From Eubacteriaceae bacterium (lineage in GTDB: Bacteria > Bacillota > Clostridia > Peptostreptococcales > Anaerovoracaceae): a DNA stretch of 64,000 nt. The notes beneath the pieces are model-generated. The model saw only the letters and a list, made by a program, of their open reading frames with translations, ran no database searches and was not told the origin of the DNA. The DNA lies in the NCBI GenBank assembly GCA_902362805.1, contig CABIXY010000002.1, positions 744,001 to 808,000 on the forward strand. The letters run 5' to 3'. Of the stretch, positions 1 through 9,068 are shown one piece after another; the stretch's first letter is position 1, and each line of letters begins with the position of its first letter. Both the position numbers and the translations under genes were made by a program.

Positions 1-21
1 CTCATAATTTATTATTCTACA

Positions 22-45
22 AAATAAAGGCTTTTCCTTTATTTT
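22..45 (-). terminator. Terminator after dgt
   Basis: Read on the minus strand, an 8-bp stem (AATAAAGG pairing with CCTTTATT) overlaps the dgt stop codon and is followed by a T-rich stretch. It would end the dut-dgt transcript. Confidence 0.55.
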
Positions 46-1037
46 TTTAGAAATATTTCCGAATAAAGATTTAGAGCATATCTGTCTGTCATTCCTGCTA
101 TATAGTCCTTCACTACCACATGAGTACCATCTCGCATGAGCAGTTCATAATTATCTTCAGGCAGTTTTTCAGGATGATGCAGAAAAAAATCATAGAGGGA
201 ACTGATCACTTCTTCTACTTTTGTCAAATCCTCTTCTTTCTTCACCTTCTGGCTCTTGTAAACGTTGGAAAACATAAAACTGCGCAGCTGATCCAATTGT
301 GCCGCGTGTTCTTCGTCCATCGACACTCTGTCTTTGCCATCACTGAAAGTCACGACATTAGAAACCATGCAGTCAATTCGTTCCCGATGTCCTCTGCCAA
401 ACAAGGCAATGGGTTCCTCCGGCAGATCTGACATCGCAATGACGCCGCTTCTGATCGCGTCGTCAATATCGTGATTGATATAAGCAATTCTGTCACTAAT
501 TTTTACGATCTGCCCTTCCAAAGTAGCCGCAGGCAGGCTGCCTGTGTGATTGAGAATGCCGTCTTTCACTTCAAAAGTCAGGTTCATTCCCTTTCTGCTC
601 GGTGTCGACTCCAGCACCTCTACAACCCGCAGGCTCTGTTCATTGTGTCTAAAGCCGCCAGGATGAATACTGTTCAGTACCATTTCTCCATTGTGACCGA
701 AGGGGGTATGCCCTAAATCGTGTCCCATAGCGATGGCCTCTGTCAGGTCCTCATTGAGTCCTAGATTTCTGGCTATGGTTCTGGCAACTTGAGTGACTTC
801 CAAAGTGTGGGTCAGCCTGGTCCTGTAGTGGTCACCCTCCGGTGCCAAAAAAACCTGCGTCTTATGCATCAGGCGGCGAAAAGCCTTGGAATGAATGATT
901 CGATCCCGGTCCCGCTGAAACTCTGTTCTGAATTTGCAAGGTTCCTCATAGGTTTCTCGGCCTTTAGACTGCGATGACCTGCAGGCCAAAGGAGCTAACA
1001 GTTCTTCTCTTTTTTCTAAATCTTCTCGATACAGCAT
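39..1037 (-). CDS. dgt: dGTP triphosphohydrolase-like HD protein
   Basis: Cytoplasmic HD-superfamily enzyme expected to hydrolyse dNTPs to the deoxynucleoside and triphosphate. The metal-binding residues are visible: His77 in HTLEV, His106-Asp107 in HDLGHTPFGH, and a later ISDRIAYINHDIDDA segment typical of the family. At 332 residues it matches the shorter, Gram-positive-type dGTPase-like proteins, not the about 500-residue E. coli Dgt. The ATG follows AGGAG by a normal spacing and lies 2 bp after dut, so the two nucleotide-pool enzymes are co-transcribed. In many Clostridia this gene sits just before dnaG-rpoD; here the downstream gene would lie outside the window. Substrate preference cannot be read from sequence. 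Confidence 0.9.
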   Translation of the reverse strand: MLYREDLEKREELLAPLACRSSQSKGRETYEEPCKFRTEFQRDRDRIIHSKAFRRLMHKTQVFLAPEGDHYRTRLTHTLEVTQVARTIARNLGLNEDLTEAIAMGHDLGHTPFGHNGEMVLNSIHPGGFRHNEQSLRVVEVLESTPSRKGMNLTFEVKDGILNHTGSLPAATLEGQIVKISDRIAYINHDIDDAIRSGVIAMSDLPEEPIALFGRGHRERIDCMVSNVVTFSDGKDRVSMDEEHAAQLDQLRSFMFSNVYKSQKVKKEEDLTKVEEVISSLYDFFLHHPEKLPEDNYELLMRDGTHVVVKDYIAGMTDRYALNLYSEIFLKK

Positions 1038-1039
1038 AT

Positions 1040-1468
1040 TTAAACTCCTGTATGTCCGAAACCGCCAGTGCCTCTCTCTGTACTGTCTAAACTCTCCGTC
1101 AGTTCAAACTCAATCTGTTCATATTTGTTGATAACCACCTGGGCAATTCGATCGCCATCTCGTATAGTAAAATCCTTTTCTCCCCAGTTAATCATGGGAA
1201 CAAGCAGCTCTCCCCGATAATCAGAGTCTACGGTTCCGATGCCGTTCACCAATCCAATACCATTTTTAATCGCCAGACCGCTTCTTGCTCTCACCTGTGC
1301 TTCATATCCCGGTGGAATCTCCATGAAAATTCCCGTGGGAACCAGTCTTCTCTCACCAGGTTTCAGCGTAATAGGCTCTTCCAGATATGCGGGTAAGTCG
1401 AACCCTGCTGAACCGGAGGTCTCGTATTTTGGGGTAATCCCGCTTTTACTGATTATTCTTATTTTCAT
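1040..1468 (-). CDS. dut: dUTP diphosphatase
   Basis: Trimeric dUTPase that converts dUTP to dUMP and PPi, limiting uracil in DNA and supplying dTMP synthesis. The five family motifs are visible: SAGFDLPAYL near the N-terminus, RSGLAIKNG, GTVDSDYRGEL with the catalytic Asp, GDRIAQ, and the C-terminal RGTGGFGHTG phosphate-binding arm. Its 142 residues are normal for the family. The start ATG overlaps the stop of the upstream peptidase gene by 4 bp and is preceded by GAAAGGAT, implying translational coupling. Confidence 0.96.
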   Translation of the reverse strand: MKIRIISKSGITPKYETSGSAGFDLPAYLEEPITLKPGERRLVPTGIFMEIPPGYEAQVRARSGLAIKNGIGLVNGIGTVDSDYRGELLVPMINWGEKDFTIRDGDRIAQVVINKYEQIEFELTESLDSTERGTGGFGHTGV

Positions 1469-2721
1469 AAAGATCCTTTCATAATGCGTTTCAAATCTAC
1501 ATGCTGTTTGGATACGACCACTGCAGAATAATTGGAGAAATCGCAGATAAGCTTCTTCATCTTTTCAATATCGTCCATAGTCACATCGTCAAAGCCTTTG
1601 ACGACTTCTTCCGGCGTGCTGATTTTGCCAGTGAGAATGGTGTTCTTTCCGTTTTTAAACATTCTGCCGGCTACGTTTTCCTGCCCAAAGACATAAGCAG
1701 CCTTCAGCTGTGCACGGGAAGATTCCAATTCTTCAGAACTGATTCCCTTTTCTTCAAGAAGCGCCAGTTCTTCTCTAATGCCAAAGATGGCGTCTTTTAC
1801 CTTATCGTGGCTGACACCTGCATAAATATTGTAATACCCGTCGTCGCTAAAGGAACCGCTCATAGAATAAACGGAATAAGCAAGACCTTTCTGTTCTCTG
1901 ATATTTTGGAAAAATCTCGAACTCATGCTGCCTCCCATAATATTGTTCAAAATTGAGAAAGCATAGTATCTGTCATCGTCCAAAGGAATGCCCTTTGTGG
2001 CGAGGCAGATGTGAGACTGCTCGATATCTTTCGTAATACTCTTATACGCTGGAGCATAAGGCATCCGTGCAGCCGTTTTCTCCTCTTTTGACGGCATCAA
2101 CTCCATGAATTTATCGTCAAAATATTCACAAATTTCATCGACATCAAAATTTCCCGAAACGGATATGACGATGTTATCTCTAGTATACTCTTTTGCAAAA
2201 TAGTCGCTCATGACATTGCGCGTGATACGCTTTAAGGAGGTCGGTGTTCCGATGATAGACTTGCCTAGATCATTTCCCTTAAATATCATCGAGGTGATGG
2301 TATCATGGACTAAATCGTCAGGCGCGTCCTGGGTCATTTTGATTTCTTCACAGATGACCTGGCGTTCTTTATTCATTTCCTGTCTATCAAGCAGAGATTT
2401 GGTCAGCATGTCGATCAAAACGTCTGCTGCTTCTTTGTAACTGCTGTCAATGGCTTTTACGTAGTAGCATGTGGCTTCTTTCCCTGTGAACGCATTAATT
2501 TGTCCGCCAATTTTATCGATGTCCTCGGCGATTTTCTTAGCACTTCTGGACTCTGTCCCTTTAAACATCATATGCTCGATGAAATGTGAAATACCTGCGT
2601 ATTTTTCATCTTCGTCTACGGCTCCGACCTTGATCCAGATGCCGATTGCAACAGACTGGACATAAGGTATTTGTTCCAGCACCATTCTGAGACCTGAATT
2701 TAATTTTTTATTGATGATCAT
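1465..2721 (-). CDS. M16 family zinc peptidase (YmxG/PqqL type)
   Basis: Zinc metallopeptidase of family M16 (processing-peptidase/pitrilysin fold). The inverted zinc motif HxxEH is at His46-Glu49-His50 (HFIEHMMFKG), followed about 75 residues later by the conserved glutamate region. The C-terminal half has the usual NNIMGGSMSSRFFQNIREQ substrate-groove segment. The length of 418 residues is typical of the soluble Bacillus YmxG (MlpA) group, which is often found beside dut, as here. No signal peptide is seen, so it is probably cytoplasmic. It is the second gene of a minus-strand operon running from 2962 to 39. Confidence 0.92.
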   Translation of the reverse strand: MIINKKLNSGLRMVLEQIPYVQSVAIGIWIKVGAVDEDEKYAGISHFIEHMMFKGTESRSAKKIAEDIDKIGGQINAFTGKEATCYYVKAIDSSYKEAADVLIDMLTKSLLDRQEMNKERQVICEEIKMTQDAPDDLVHDTITSMIFKGNDLGKSIIGTPTSLKRITRNVMSDYFAKEYTRDNIVISVSGNFDVDEICEYFDDKFMELMPSKEEKTAARMPYAPAYKSITKDIEQSHICLATKGIPLDDDRYYAFSILNNIMGGSMSSRFFQNIREQKGLAYSVYSMSGSFSDDGYYNIYAGVSHDKVKDAIFGIREELALLEEKGISSEELESSRAQLKAAYVFGQENVAGRMFKNGKNTILTGKISTPEEVVKGFDDVTMDDIEKMKKLICDFSNYSAVVVSKQHVDLKRIMKGSL

Positions 2722-2728
2722 AATGATT

Positions 2729-2962
2729 TTAACTCCTCTTTGATTTATATAACATAACTGCCAAGATGACAGCTATGATAATTAATACGATATTTTCTGC
2801 CCACTTACCAAAAAAATTACCCAGAATTCCGGTAAATAAAACAATTGCGGCAAAAATAGCTAGTACGATGATGATGATTGCCATGCTGGCATGCCTGGCC
2901 CCATGACGTTCTTCTTCGTCATTTAAAAGTTTTTCATCTTTTTTTTCATCTTCTCTGTCCAT
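2729..2962 (-). CDS. Small charged membrane protein
   Basis: Unrecognised 77-residue protein. The first about 25 residues are highly charged (MDREDEKKDEKLL), followed by two hydrophobic segments (about residues 27-47 and 58-73) separated by a short GKWAEN turn, and a basic tail. This predicts a two-helix membrane hairpin. It lies 7 bp upstream of the M16 peptidase gene on the same strand and appears to start the dut-dgt operon, divergent from the Cys-rich gene at 3106. Confidence 0.7.
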   Translation of the reverse strand: MDREDEKKDEKLLNDEEERHGARHASMAIIIIVLAIFAAIVLFTGILGNFFGKWAENIVLIIIAVILAVMLYKSKRS

Positions 2963-2988
2963 TTTGTTATCCTTTCACCACGATCCGC

Positions 2989-3069
2989 CATATACTAATA
3001 TATAGAGTTTTTTGTTTTCTTCTTTAATATTCTATTGTAACACAAAAACTCTCTAATTCATATACTAAT
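2989..3069 (+). promoter_or_regulatory. Duplicated sigma-E/K-like box with inverted repeat
   Basis: The 11-mer CATATACTAAT occurs at 2989-2999 and again at 3059-3069. Between the copies, AGAGTTTTTTG and CAAAAACTCT form an inverted repeat. CATATACTA fits the CATANNNTA form of sigma-K/sigma-E -10 elements, and the second copy is correctly placed about 37 bp before the start of the Cys-rich gene. Promoter function is inferred from resemblance only. Confidence 0.4.
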
Positions 3070-3105
3070 CACGAAAGATTATGTAACCTACAAGGAGGTA
3101 AAATT

Positions 3106-4077
3106 ATGAGTTGCTTTGGCACTAGAGTAACACCGGACCTCTATCAAAACTGTTGTAATGCCAGTAATTTGTGTGAGTTCGACGGAGACATGAGCAGCAT
3201 TGTCACTGCGCCAATTTATGTGCAGCAGGTGTTCGATGCTGTGAAGTTCAACCTACAGGGGATGAAAACATTTAACGATCAGGTATTTACGCCTTGCATT
3301 CCTGTCGGACACAGAATTAAACGCGTGATAGATATCAGATGTAAGAGGTTTTTCAATCCAACAAATGTCGAGGATCCAAAGAATTTAACTTTGGATGTAG
3401 ATACCAGCATTTCAGGGGCTTCTTTCCTGAAAGATGCGCAGGGTAATTACTTAAGCGTAGTCGGCGCTGACGGTACATATTCAGAGAGAATCATGTATGC
3501 AGAGACTTCTGACTGCGATGAAAAATGCATGGGTACGCCGGTTTTCGGTACGCAGACGGTTTGCATCCACGGTAACGTGCTGATCGAACTGGATCTGCTT
3601 CTCTGCGACAGCTGCAACAATGAAGTCATCTTCACAGTTTGTGCAAATGTCAACATAGCGACGAAGGATCAGCCGATGGTACTTACCAATTTCTTCGAAA
3701 TCTGTCTGCCTTCCACCATTGACACGGCCTTCCTGCCGCGCTTTACAGAATTCTGCAATTCAGCTTGTGAAGCTAGACTTGCAACCAACAATTTTGGAAG
3801 AGATCTCAACATCGAGCCGGACGGCAACGTCTGCGGTAATTTAATCGTAGCAATCTGCCTGACTTGTGAGAAGAAAATCGTCGTTCCTGTTCAGCTCTGC
3901 GTCCTGTCTACAGGTTATGCAGAAGCGCCGCTGCAGAGAAACTCCATCTGCACCACCTTCCCGAGTCTGTTTCCTGCAGGAATCAAAGAATGCGATACAC
4001 AGAACTGCGAAGACGACAAAGAATGCGAATGTGAATGCGAGTGTCCTCCACCAAAGAGACCCCAGCCAAGAAGATAG
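3106..4077 (+). CDS. Cys-rich protein, possible spore-coat type
   Basis: No family is recognised with certainty. The 323-residue protein has no signal peptide and is rich in cysteine along its whole length, with paired forms such as NCC, CDEKC, LCDSCNN and CLTCEKK. It ends in an acidic, alternating Glu-Cys run (DDKECECECECPP) and a basic proline tail (KRPQPRR). The body looks beta-rich, with repeated LCV/VQLCV and ICLPS-type strands. Such Cys-rich proteins with polar tails are common among clostridial spore coat and outer-layer proteins, and the upstream CATATACTA boxes agree, but this is inference. The ATG at 3106 follows a strong AAGGAGG. The gene is monocistronic, ending at a bidirectional terminator. 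Confidence 0.75.
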   Translation: MSCFGTRVTPDLYQNCCNASNLCEFDGDMSSIVTAPIYVQQVFDAVKFNLQGMKTFNDQVFTPCIPVGHRIKRVIDIRCKRFFNPTNVEDPKNLTLDVDTSISGASFLKDAQGNYLSVVGADGTYSERIMYAETSDCDEKCMGTPVFGTQTVCIHGNVLIELDLLLCDSCNNEVIFTVCANVNIATKDQPMVLTNFFEICLPSTIDTAFLPRFTEFCNSACEARLATNNFGRDLNIEPDGNVCGNLIVAICLTCEKKIVVPVQLCVLSTGYAEAPLQRNSICTTFPSLFPAGIKECDTQNCEDDKECECECECPPPKRPQPRR

Positions 4078-4091
4078 TCATCATTGATTGT

Positions 4092-4123
4092 AAAAGCCGA
4101 CCTGTGAATGCAGGCCGGCTTTT
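4092..4123. terminator. Bidirectional terminator
   Basis: AAAAGCCGACCTG (4092-4104) pairs with CAGGCCGGCTTTT (4111-4123) around a 6-nt loop. The A and T tracts on both sides let it serve the Cys-rich gene on plus and the hydrolase gene on minus. Confidence 0.85.
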
Positions 4124-4130
4124 CTATGTG

Positions 4131-5030
4131 TTATAAATTTACTTGAAAAAATTGAATCAACTCTGCGGTCAGCTGATCTTTCAGATTGGATTTCTCAAAA
4201 CTCATCTCGTATCCATGGGGACTTTTCTTAGAAGTTACTTCTGTAATCTGGACATCTTCATATGTCTTGGCACACTCCAAACTCGTCTCCGGCAATACCA
4301 CGTAATCTTTGGTATTATAGATGACTAGCACTGGATTCTGGAAATCTTTGCCTGTATCGCAAGGATTATTATCTTCAATGGATTTGAAAAACTCCGGTGT
4401 CAAAACGACTCCCTGGTGATAAACACTTCCGTTCTCTTTTGCAGCGGCTTTCATCTTCTGCCACGTTTTCTCTCCGCCCATGTAGTATTGCAGCGCATTT
4501 TTATTGCCGGCAGGCGCGATCAAAGCCAAAGCCTTATAGTCATAACCACCTCTGTTTTCGTTGGCCATAATCATGGCGACCCTGCCACCCAGACTTCTGC
4601 CGTACAATCCGATTTTCTCCTTATCTACATTATAGTTTTTGATCATATAATCGATACATAAAAGCTGATCGCTGATCATGGTATCTACCGTATATTGGTT
4701 TATCTTCTTCCCCTTTGCCTTATCTTTGTAATGACTGTAGTTCATCCTGATCGTTGCAAAACCTGCTTTTGCCAGATTTTCAGCCAAAACGTCTCCTCCT
4801 GCCGTATTCATACTGCCTCGAAAACCGTGGCTCAACGTGATCAGAGGATGACTCTTTTCTTTAAAGTCGGAAGGCGCAATCACCTGCGCTTTGGTGTATG
4901 TGCCTGCTTCGTTTTTTATCATGACGTCCTCTTTGATAACCTTGTATTCTCCCTCGCTATCGTAGCAAGCGGTAAACCAAGTCAAAGAGAGAATCGTCAA
5001 TAGAAAAACGCCTATCATTCTCTTTCTCAT
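4131..5030 (-). CDS. Alpha/beta hydrolase lipoprotein
   Basis: Predicted lipid-anchored serine hydrolase of the alpha/beta fold (dienelactone hydrolase or acyl-esterase-like). The protein starts with MRKRM and a hydrophobic segment ending LTWFTACYDS, a lipobox with the lipidated Cys. Visible landmarks are HGFRGS (oxyanion loop), GLYGRSLGGR with the nucleophile Ser in GxSxG form, an Asp in YNTKDYVV, and the catalytic His in SPHGYEM. The open frame extends upstream to 5144, but that N-terminus lacks a leader and overlaps the next gene, so the ATG at 5030 is preferred. Substrate unknown. Confidence 0.82.
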   Translation of the reverse strand: MRKRMIGVFLLTILSLTWFTACYDSEGEYKVIKEDVMIKNEAGTYTKAQVIAPSDFKEKSHPLITLSHGFRGSMNTAGGDVLAENLAKAGFATIRMNYSHYKDKAKGKKINQYTVDTMISDQLLCIDYMIKNYNVDKEKIGLYGRSLGGRVAMIMANENRGGYDYKALALIAPAGNKNALQYYMGGEKTWQKMKAAAKENGSVYHQGVVLTPEFFKSIEDNNPCDTGKDFQNPVLVIYNTKDYVVLPETSLECAKTYEDVQITEVTSKKSPHGYEMSFEKSNLKDQLTAELIQFFQVNL

Positions 5031-5046
5031 ATCCCGTACTTCTTTC

Positions 5047-6699
5047 TTAATGATTTTCTTCACAGTGTGCAAGGAAAAAAGTGTTTTTCCCCGCATTCTT
5101 GGCATGATACATCGCTTGATCGGCTTTATGCAGCATGAAAACATAATCTAAGCTGCTGCCTTCTTCGCTTACGATGCCGATACTGCACGGAGTGGGAATG
5201 TATCTGCCAAGTTCTTCATTGAGAATTCCCTTGTTTAGCTTTTGCAGCAGATGTCTCGCCAAATCTTCAGTTTTCTCTCTATCCCACATCGCTTCATAAC
5301 AGAAGAGAAACTCATCGCCTCCATATCTTCCCACCAGACCAGGAATCATATCCGTCAAAGTATCAGCAACAAATCTGATTACATCGTCTCCGAACTGATG
5401 TCCGTATTGCGAATTAAAGTTGCGAAAATCGTCTATGTCTACAAATCCTAATGTTATCCGTTTTTGTGTATCTGCCGCATTTTGAATCACATCCAGAATT
5501 GTCTGTTCAATGGCCTTTTTGTTCTTTATACCTGTAAGCGGATCACATGCAGCCAGTTTCGCAAGCTTGCGCTGCTGGGCCTTTTCTTCAATATTTTCTT
5601 GTTCTATATAGCTCAGCAGCCTGTTGACTTCTCCCGCCATAGCCCCCACTTCATCAGCAGTGTGGCTTTCAATTCGCAGGGAATAATCCTGCTTTTCCTG
5701 TACTTTGTCCAGTGTGCCGATGATGCTCTCTAGAGGCCGTGTCAAACGTCGAGTTAGAAAGTAGTGAATCACAATGAGAAGCAAGGATACAGAAATAATT
5801 GTTAAAATCAGCAGACCTTTATAGGCTCTGGATGTAGCTCTGTGAGAACTGAGGTTGGTGGTAATTTGAATTGTCCAGTCGGTATCATTTACATTTGAAT
5901 AGTATGTGATATACTCTGTTCCGTTATAAGTATATGTAATCTCCCCTGACGGATTTTTTTCATGATCCACTGCGTTCCAAGCTTCCTGATAGTTTTTGCG
6001 CTGTTCTTTCGTGGTTATCGGTTTTTTTCTTTTTTCCTCTGGCGTACCTGCCGTAATAATCTTTCCATTACCGTCTAAAATATAGTAAGTTCCATCTTTC
6101 CAGAGATTCGTTTTAGAACGATATTCGTCAAAATGAGAAGAGGCGATTTCCTCTATCACGTATCCAATCAGTTCTTTATCTTGAAAAATCCCTTCATATG
6201 CAGCTACCATCTGGATTGTCCCCTTGTCTGTCTTGCGCTCATATGCATCGCCGATAAAAAAGTCACCTCTGAGATATTTTCTATCCACATGTTTCAAGTC
6301 ACTGCGTTGATCTTTCTCGTATGGTTCACTGGATGCAACCACATGAAAGTTTTTGTCTACAATGGAGATGCTTGCGATAAACGGGTTATATGTCTTCCGT
6401 TTTATCAACAGATTTTCTAAATACTCATGATTGACCGCTCTTTCCCCTTTTCCATCAAGGCTATCCTCTACGGCGTCCCGTACGATATCGTACTGCGCGA
6501 CCATCTCCATCGCTTCTTTTCGACCATCACAAAAGTTCTTTATATTCATAATTTGACTGCCACTGATTGCAGCCAAATTTTCCTTCATGATTCTTTCTAC
6601 AGTCCGGTCATTTTCATAGACCATAAATATACCAAAGGTATATAACGGAATTAAAGAAAAAATGAGCAGAAGAATATACAGCGTGTGTTTTATTTTCAT
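5047..6699 (-). CDS. Cache-HAMP-GGDEF diguanylate cyclase
   Basis: Membrane sensor expected to make cyclic di-GMP from two GTP. Order of parts: N-terminal transmembrane helix (about 5-26), an extracellular double-Cache-like sensor (about 30-285), a second transmembrane helix (about 292-312), HAMP linker, and a C-terminal GGDEF domain with the intact signature GGDEF at residues 460-464. The inhibitory RxxD site just before GGDEF is not present (DMIPGLVGRY instead), so product inhibition may be lacking. The gene ends 16 bp before the hydrolase lipoprotein on the same strand. No EAL or HD-GYP partner lies in the window. Confidence 0.93.
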   Translation of the reverse strand: MKIKHTLYILLLIFSLIPLYTFGIFMVYENDRTVERIMKENLAAISGSQIMNIKNFCDGRKEAMEMVAQYDIVRDAVEDSLDGKGERAVNHEYLENLLIKRKTYNPFIASISIVDKNFHVVASSEPYEKDQRSDLKHVDRKYLRGDFFIGDAYERKTDKGTIQMVAAYEGIFQDKELIGYVIEEIASSHFDEYRSKTNLWKDGTYYILDGNGKIITAGTPEEKRKKPITTKEQRKNYQEAWNAVDHEKNPSGEITYTYNGTEYITYYSNVNDTDWTIQITTNLSSHRATSRAYKGLLILTIISVSLLLIVIHYFLTRRLTRPLESIIGTLDKVQEKQDYSLRIESHTADEVGAMAGEVNRLLSYIEQENIEEKAQQRKLAKLAACDPLTGIKNKKAIEQTILDVIQNAADTQKRITLGFVDIDDFRNFNSQYGHQFGDDVIRFVADTLTDMIPGLVGRYGGDEFLFCYEAMWDREKTEDLARHLLQKLNKGILNEELGRYIPTPCSIGIVSEEGSSLDYVFMLHKADQAMYHAKNAGKNTFFLAHCEENH

Positions 6700-6816
6700 T
6701 TTCCAAATCCTTACCTAATTTAAAATAAATATCTCCTTGCGGCAACGCCGTTAGATCGATGCGTCCATTATACCATGAATACGTCTTGAATAAAACAATT
6801 GTAATATGCATACAAC

Positions 6817-6861
6817 AAAAAAGTAGATGCTCTGCTATGTTACAGAATGCATCTACCTTTT
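6817..6861 (-). terminator. Terminator after carbohydrate-binding lipoprotein
   Basis: On the minus strand AAAAGGTAGATGC pairs with GCATCTACTTTTTT across an 18-nt loop, ending in a T run. It closes the VTC / DUF4956 / lipoprotein operon. Confidence 0.75.
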
Positions 6862-6868
6862 GTTTTGT

Positions 6869-8377
6869 TTATTGTTTTTTGATGGAGCCACCCCCTATGT
6901 CAGGAGGCTGCCCCATTAAGCCGTCTCTGTTATCACGGGGCTGATCTACTTTGCCTCGGCCAGGTCCTCCGCCCATACCTCCTGAAATGCCTTCACTAAC
7001 GACAATGGCAGACAATTCTATGCTCTGACTGTCATCGCCGATTTTCAATGTATAAATTTCTCCTTTCTTCATATCAGGCGAACTGACCAATACACAAGAA
7101 AAGTCGCGTTCTGCTTTGATTGACGATAGCTTTTTACCATCTGAATCAGACAATGTTACTGTAGTGCCGGCACTGTAATTACTGCCTCCATATAGAATGG
7201 CTCCCTGGGTGGAATCGTCTCCGAAGTTCTGTGCCATCTGTGTATTACCAACTCCAATAACAGTTCCACCAGTAATCACACCTTCTCCATTGTAATCCAG
7301 ATTTACTTCTGCACCGCCAGCAGAGCCTTGTATCACTGTAGTACCACCGCTAACGGTCAGATCTCCGTTAGAATCCAGCCCGTCTCCAGCGGTGGTAGAA
7401 AGATTCAATGTGCCCCCTGCAATTTCAAGAATTACTCCATTTTGTGCATTTTCAGAACCATTCTGCGTACTGTCCGTTGCGTTGAGACAATCGTCGGAAA
7501 CACTGATATTCAGTATACCGTCCTGAATATAGACGATTTTGCCCTGAATACCTTCATTGGTACTATTGATGTTTATCGTGCCGCCAGTTACTTGAGCAAC
7601 GTAGAAAGCATCGATGCCTTGACTGGAAACATTTTTAATATTAATTTCGCCGCCGTCGATGGAGACGAAGCCTTTTCCCTCCTCCTCATCATTATTAGAT
7701 TTGATGCCATCTCCAGCAGCATTGATAGAAATCTTTCCATCATAGATTCTCACACTATCTCGTCCTCTCAGACCATCGTTCTTTGCGGTAACTTCGATCT
7801 CGCCGCCAGTGATTTTTAAATCATCCTTTGATACAATGCCATTGTTGTAGTTACCTTTTACTGTAAGCTTCCCTGAACCGTTAATGGTAAGATTATCTCT
7901 GCTGAAAATCGCGCCCCATGGCTGATCTTCTGCAGATTCGTAAGATTTACCGTCGGCCACAGCATTTTCAGAGCCTTCTGCAAGGGTAATAAATACCTTA
8001 TCTGCGTTTTCCACCATGATCCCAGGACCACTTGCACATTTAATATTTACGCCATTCAATACAATTTGCACTTTATCTGTATCGCCGGCCTCTACAATAA
8101 TCTGCCCGTTTTTTAATGTGCCGGAGAAGACGTAGATTCCTGCTGCCTGAATGGTATAAGACTCGTCAGATAGTTCTACCTTTGTGGCTTCACCATCGTC
8201 CCAAACATTTTCTAAATCTCTGCTTGTATATTTTACGTCAACTTTTCCAGACACAATCGTATCGGTCTCATCTGTTTCTGACTTCGTACCGCCGCCGGAT
8301 GTTCCACAGGCGGAGAGACTGATCATCACGAGGGATATCAGCAATACGGGCGCGATATATTTTCTGTTTATCTTCAT
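6869..8377 (-). CDS. Carbohydrate-binding beta-solenoid lipoprotein (Cthe_2159 type)
   Basis: Secreted lipoprotein: the leader ends SLSACGTSGGG with a lipobox cysteine. Repeating units such as LTINGSGKLTVKGNYNNGI, ITGGEIEVTAKNDGL and VSGGTTVIQGSAGG give a right-handed beta-helix pattern from about residue 90 to 400. This matches the DUF4353 / Cthe_2159 family, whose founder binds acidic polysaccharide with Ca2+; the founder's properties are general knowledge, not shown here. The tail is rich in Gly (GGMGGGPGRG). It lies 10 bp after the DUF4956 gene and 3' of the VTC gene, an arrangement commonly seen for CotH/VTC/DUF4956 clusters. Confidence 0.88.
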   Translation of the reverse strand: MKINRKYIAPVLLISLVMISLSACGTSGGGTKSETDETDTIVSGKVDVKYTSRDLENVWDDGEATKVELSDESYTIQAAGIYVFSGTLKNGQIIVEAGDTDKVQIVLNGVNIKCASGPGIMVENADKVFITLAEGSENAVADGKSYESAEDQPWGAIFSRDNLTINGSGKLTVKGNYNNGIVSKDDLKITGGEIEVTAKNDGLRGRDSVRIYDGKISINAAGDGIKSNNDEEEGKGFVSIDGGEINIKNVSSQGIDAFYVAQVTGGTININSTNEGIQGKIVYIQDGILNISVSDDCLNATDSTQNGSENAQNGVILEIAGGTLNLSTTAGDGLDSNGDLTVSGGTTVIQGSAGGAEVNLDYNGEGVITGGTVIGVGNTQMAQNFGDDSTQGAILYGGSNYSAGTTVTLSDSDGKKLSSIKAERDFSCVLVSSPDMKKGEIYTLKIGDDSQSIELSAIVVSEGISGGMGGGPGRGKVDQPRDNRDGLMGQPPDIGGGSIKKQ

Positions 8378-8387
8378 TTCTACGCTC

Positions 8388-9068
8388 CTATATCATCTCT
8401 CTGGTTTCTGGATCCAATCCGCATACGATTTTTAAATTTCCATTGCGACACCTGATATCGTCAATAAATTTTTTCTCTTCCTGTTCAGATTTCAGGTTGA
8501 TGGTATATGTCAGTTCAAAGAGACTTCCCATATTGGTAGTTCTCACCTGTGTCAAGTGATATTCTTTTGTGTATTTCTCAAATAAGTCATCAAAAATTCC
8601 CATATAGTCCAGGTTTTCTGGTATGGTAATCTTCAGTTGCTTCTCTCCCTGACGGCCTTCTCCAAATTTGGTCGTGTTGAGCAAAATATTGACAATGGCA
8701 AAGCAGGTCAGGAAAACAAGCGCGGCAGCCAGATAACCCATGCCTGTAGCGAGGCCTAGGGCCATAGCGCAGAAAATACTGCCGATATCCCTTGCGGTTC
8801 CCGGAATCGAGCGAAATCTGACCAGGCTGAAGGCACCCATGACAGCTACACCGGCCCCTAGGTTTCCATTGACCAACATGATTACAATCTGTACAATCAG
8901 CGGCATCAATGCCAGGGTAACGACGAAGCTTTTATGATAGCGGTTGCGATACATATAGATGAGCGAACAAAATATTCCCAGGACAATTGAGGCCAACGTG
9001 CACTCTAAAAATTGTAATGCCGTGACGCTGGTCAATCCAGCGTCTGTTGTTAAAACACTATCTAACAC
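8388..9068 (-). CDS. DUF4956 membrane protein
   Basis: A 226-residue protein with four to five hydrophobic segments in the first 135 residues, a conserved NGNLGAGVAVMGAFSLVRFRS motif region (given here in part: GAFSLVRFRS), and a cytoplasmic C-terminal ferredoxin-like half. This is the DUF4956 family, nearly always encoded beside VTC-domain proteins. The reading frame starts with GTG at 9068 after a GGGGG site, overlapping the end of the VTC gene by 11 bp, so translation is probably coupled. Role unknown; a transporter or channel partner for the VTC product is possible. Confidence 0.88.
   Translation of the reverse strand: MLDSVLTTDAGLTSVTALQFLECTLASIVLGIFCSLIYMYRNRYHKSFVVTLALMPLIVQIVIMLVNGNLGAGVAVMGAFSLVRFRSIPGTARDIGSIFCAMALGLATGMGYLAAALVFLTCFAIVNILLNTTKFGEGRQGEKQLKITIPENLDYMGIFDDLFEKYTKEYHLTQVRTTNMGSLFELTYTINLKSEQEEKKFIDDIRCRNGNLKIVCGLDPETREMI

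Noticed and set aside
120..977. Plus-strand frames over dgt
   Set aside because: They are antisense shadows of an intact, motif-bearing gene and have no ribosome sites.
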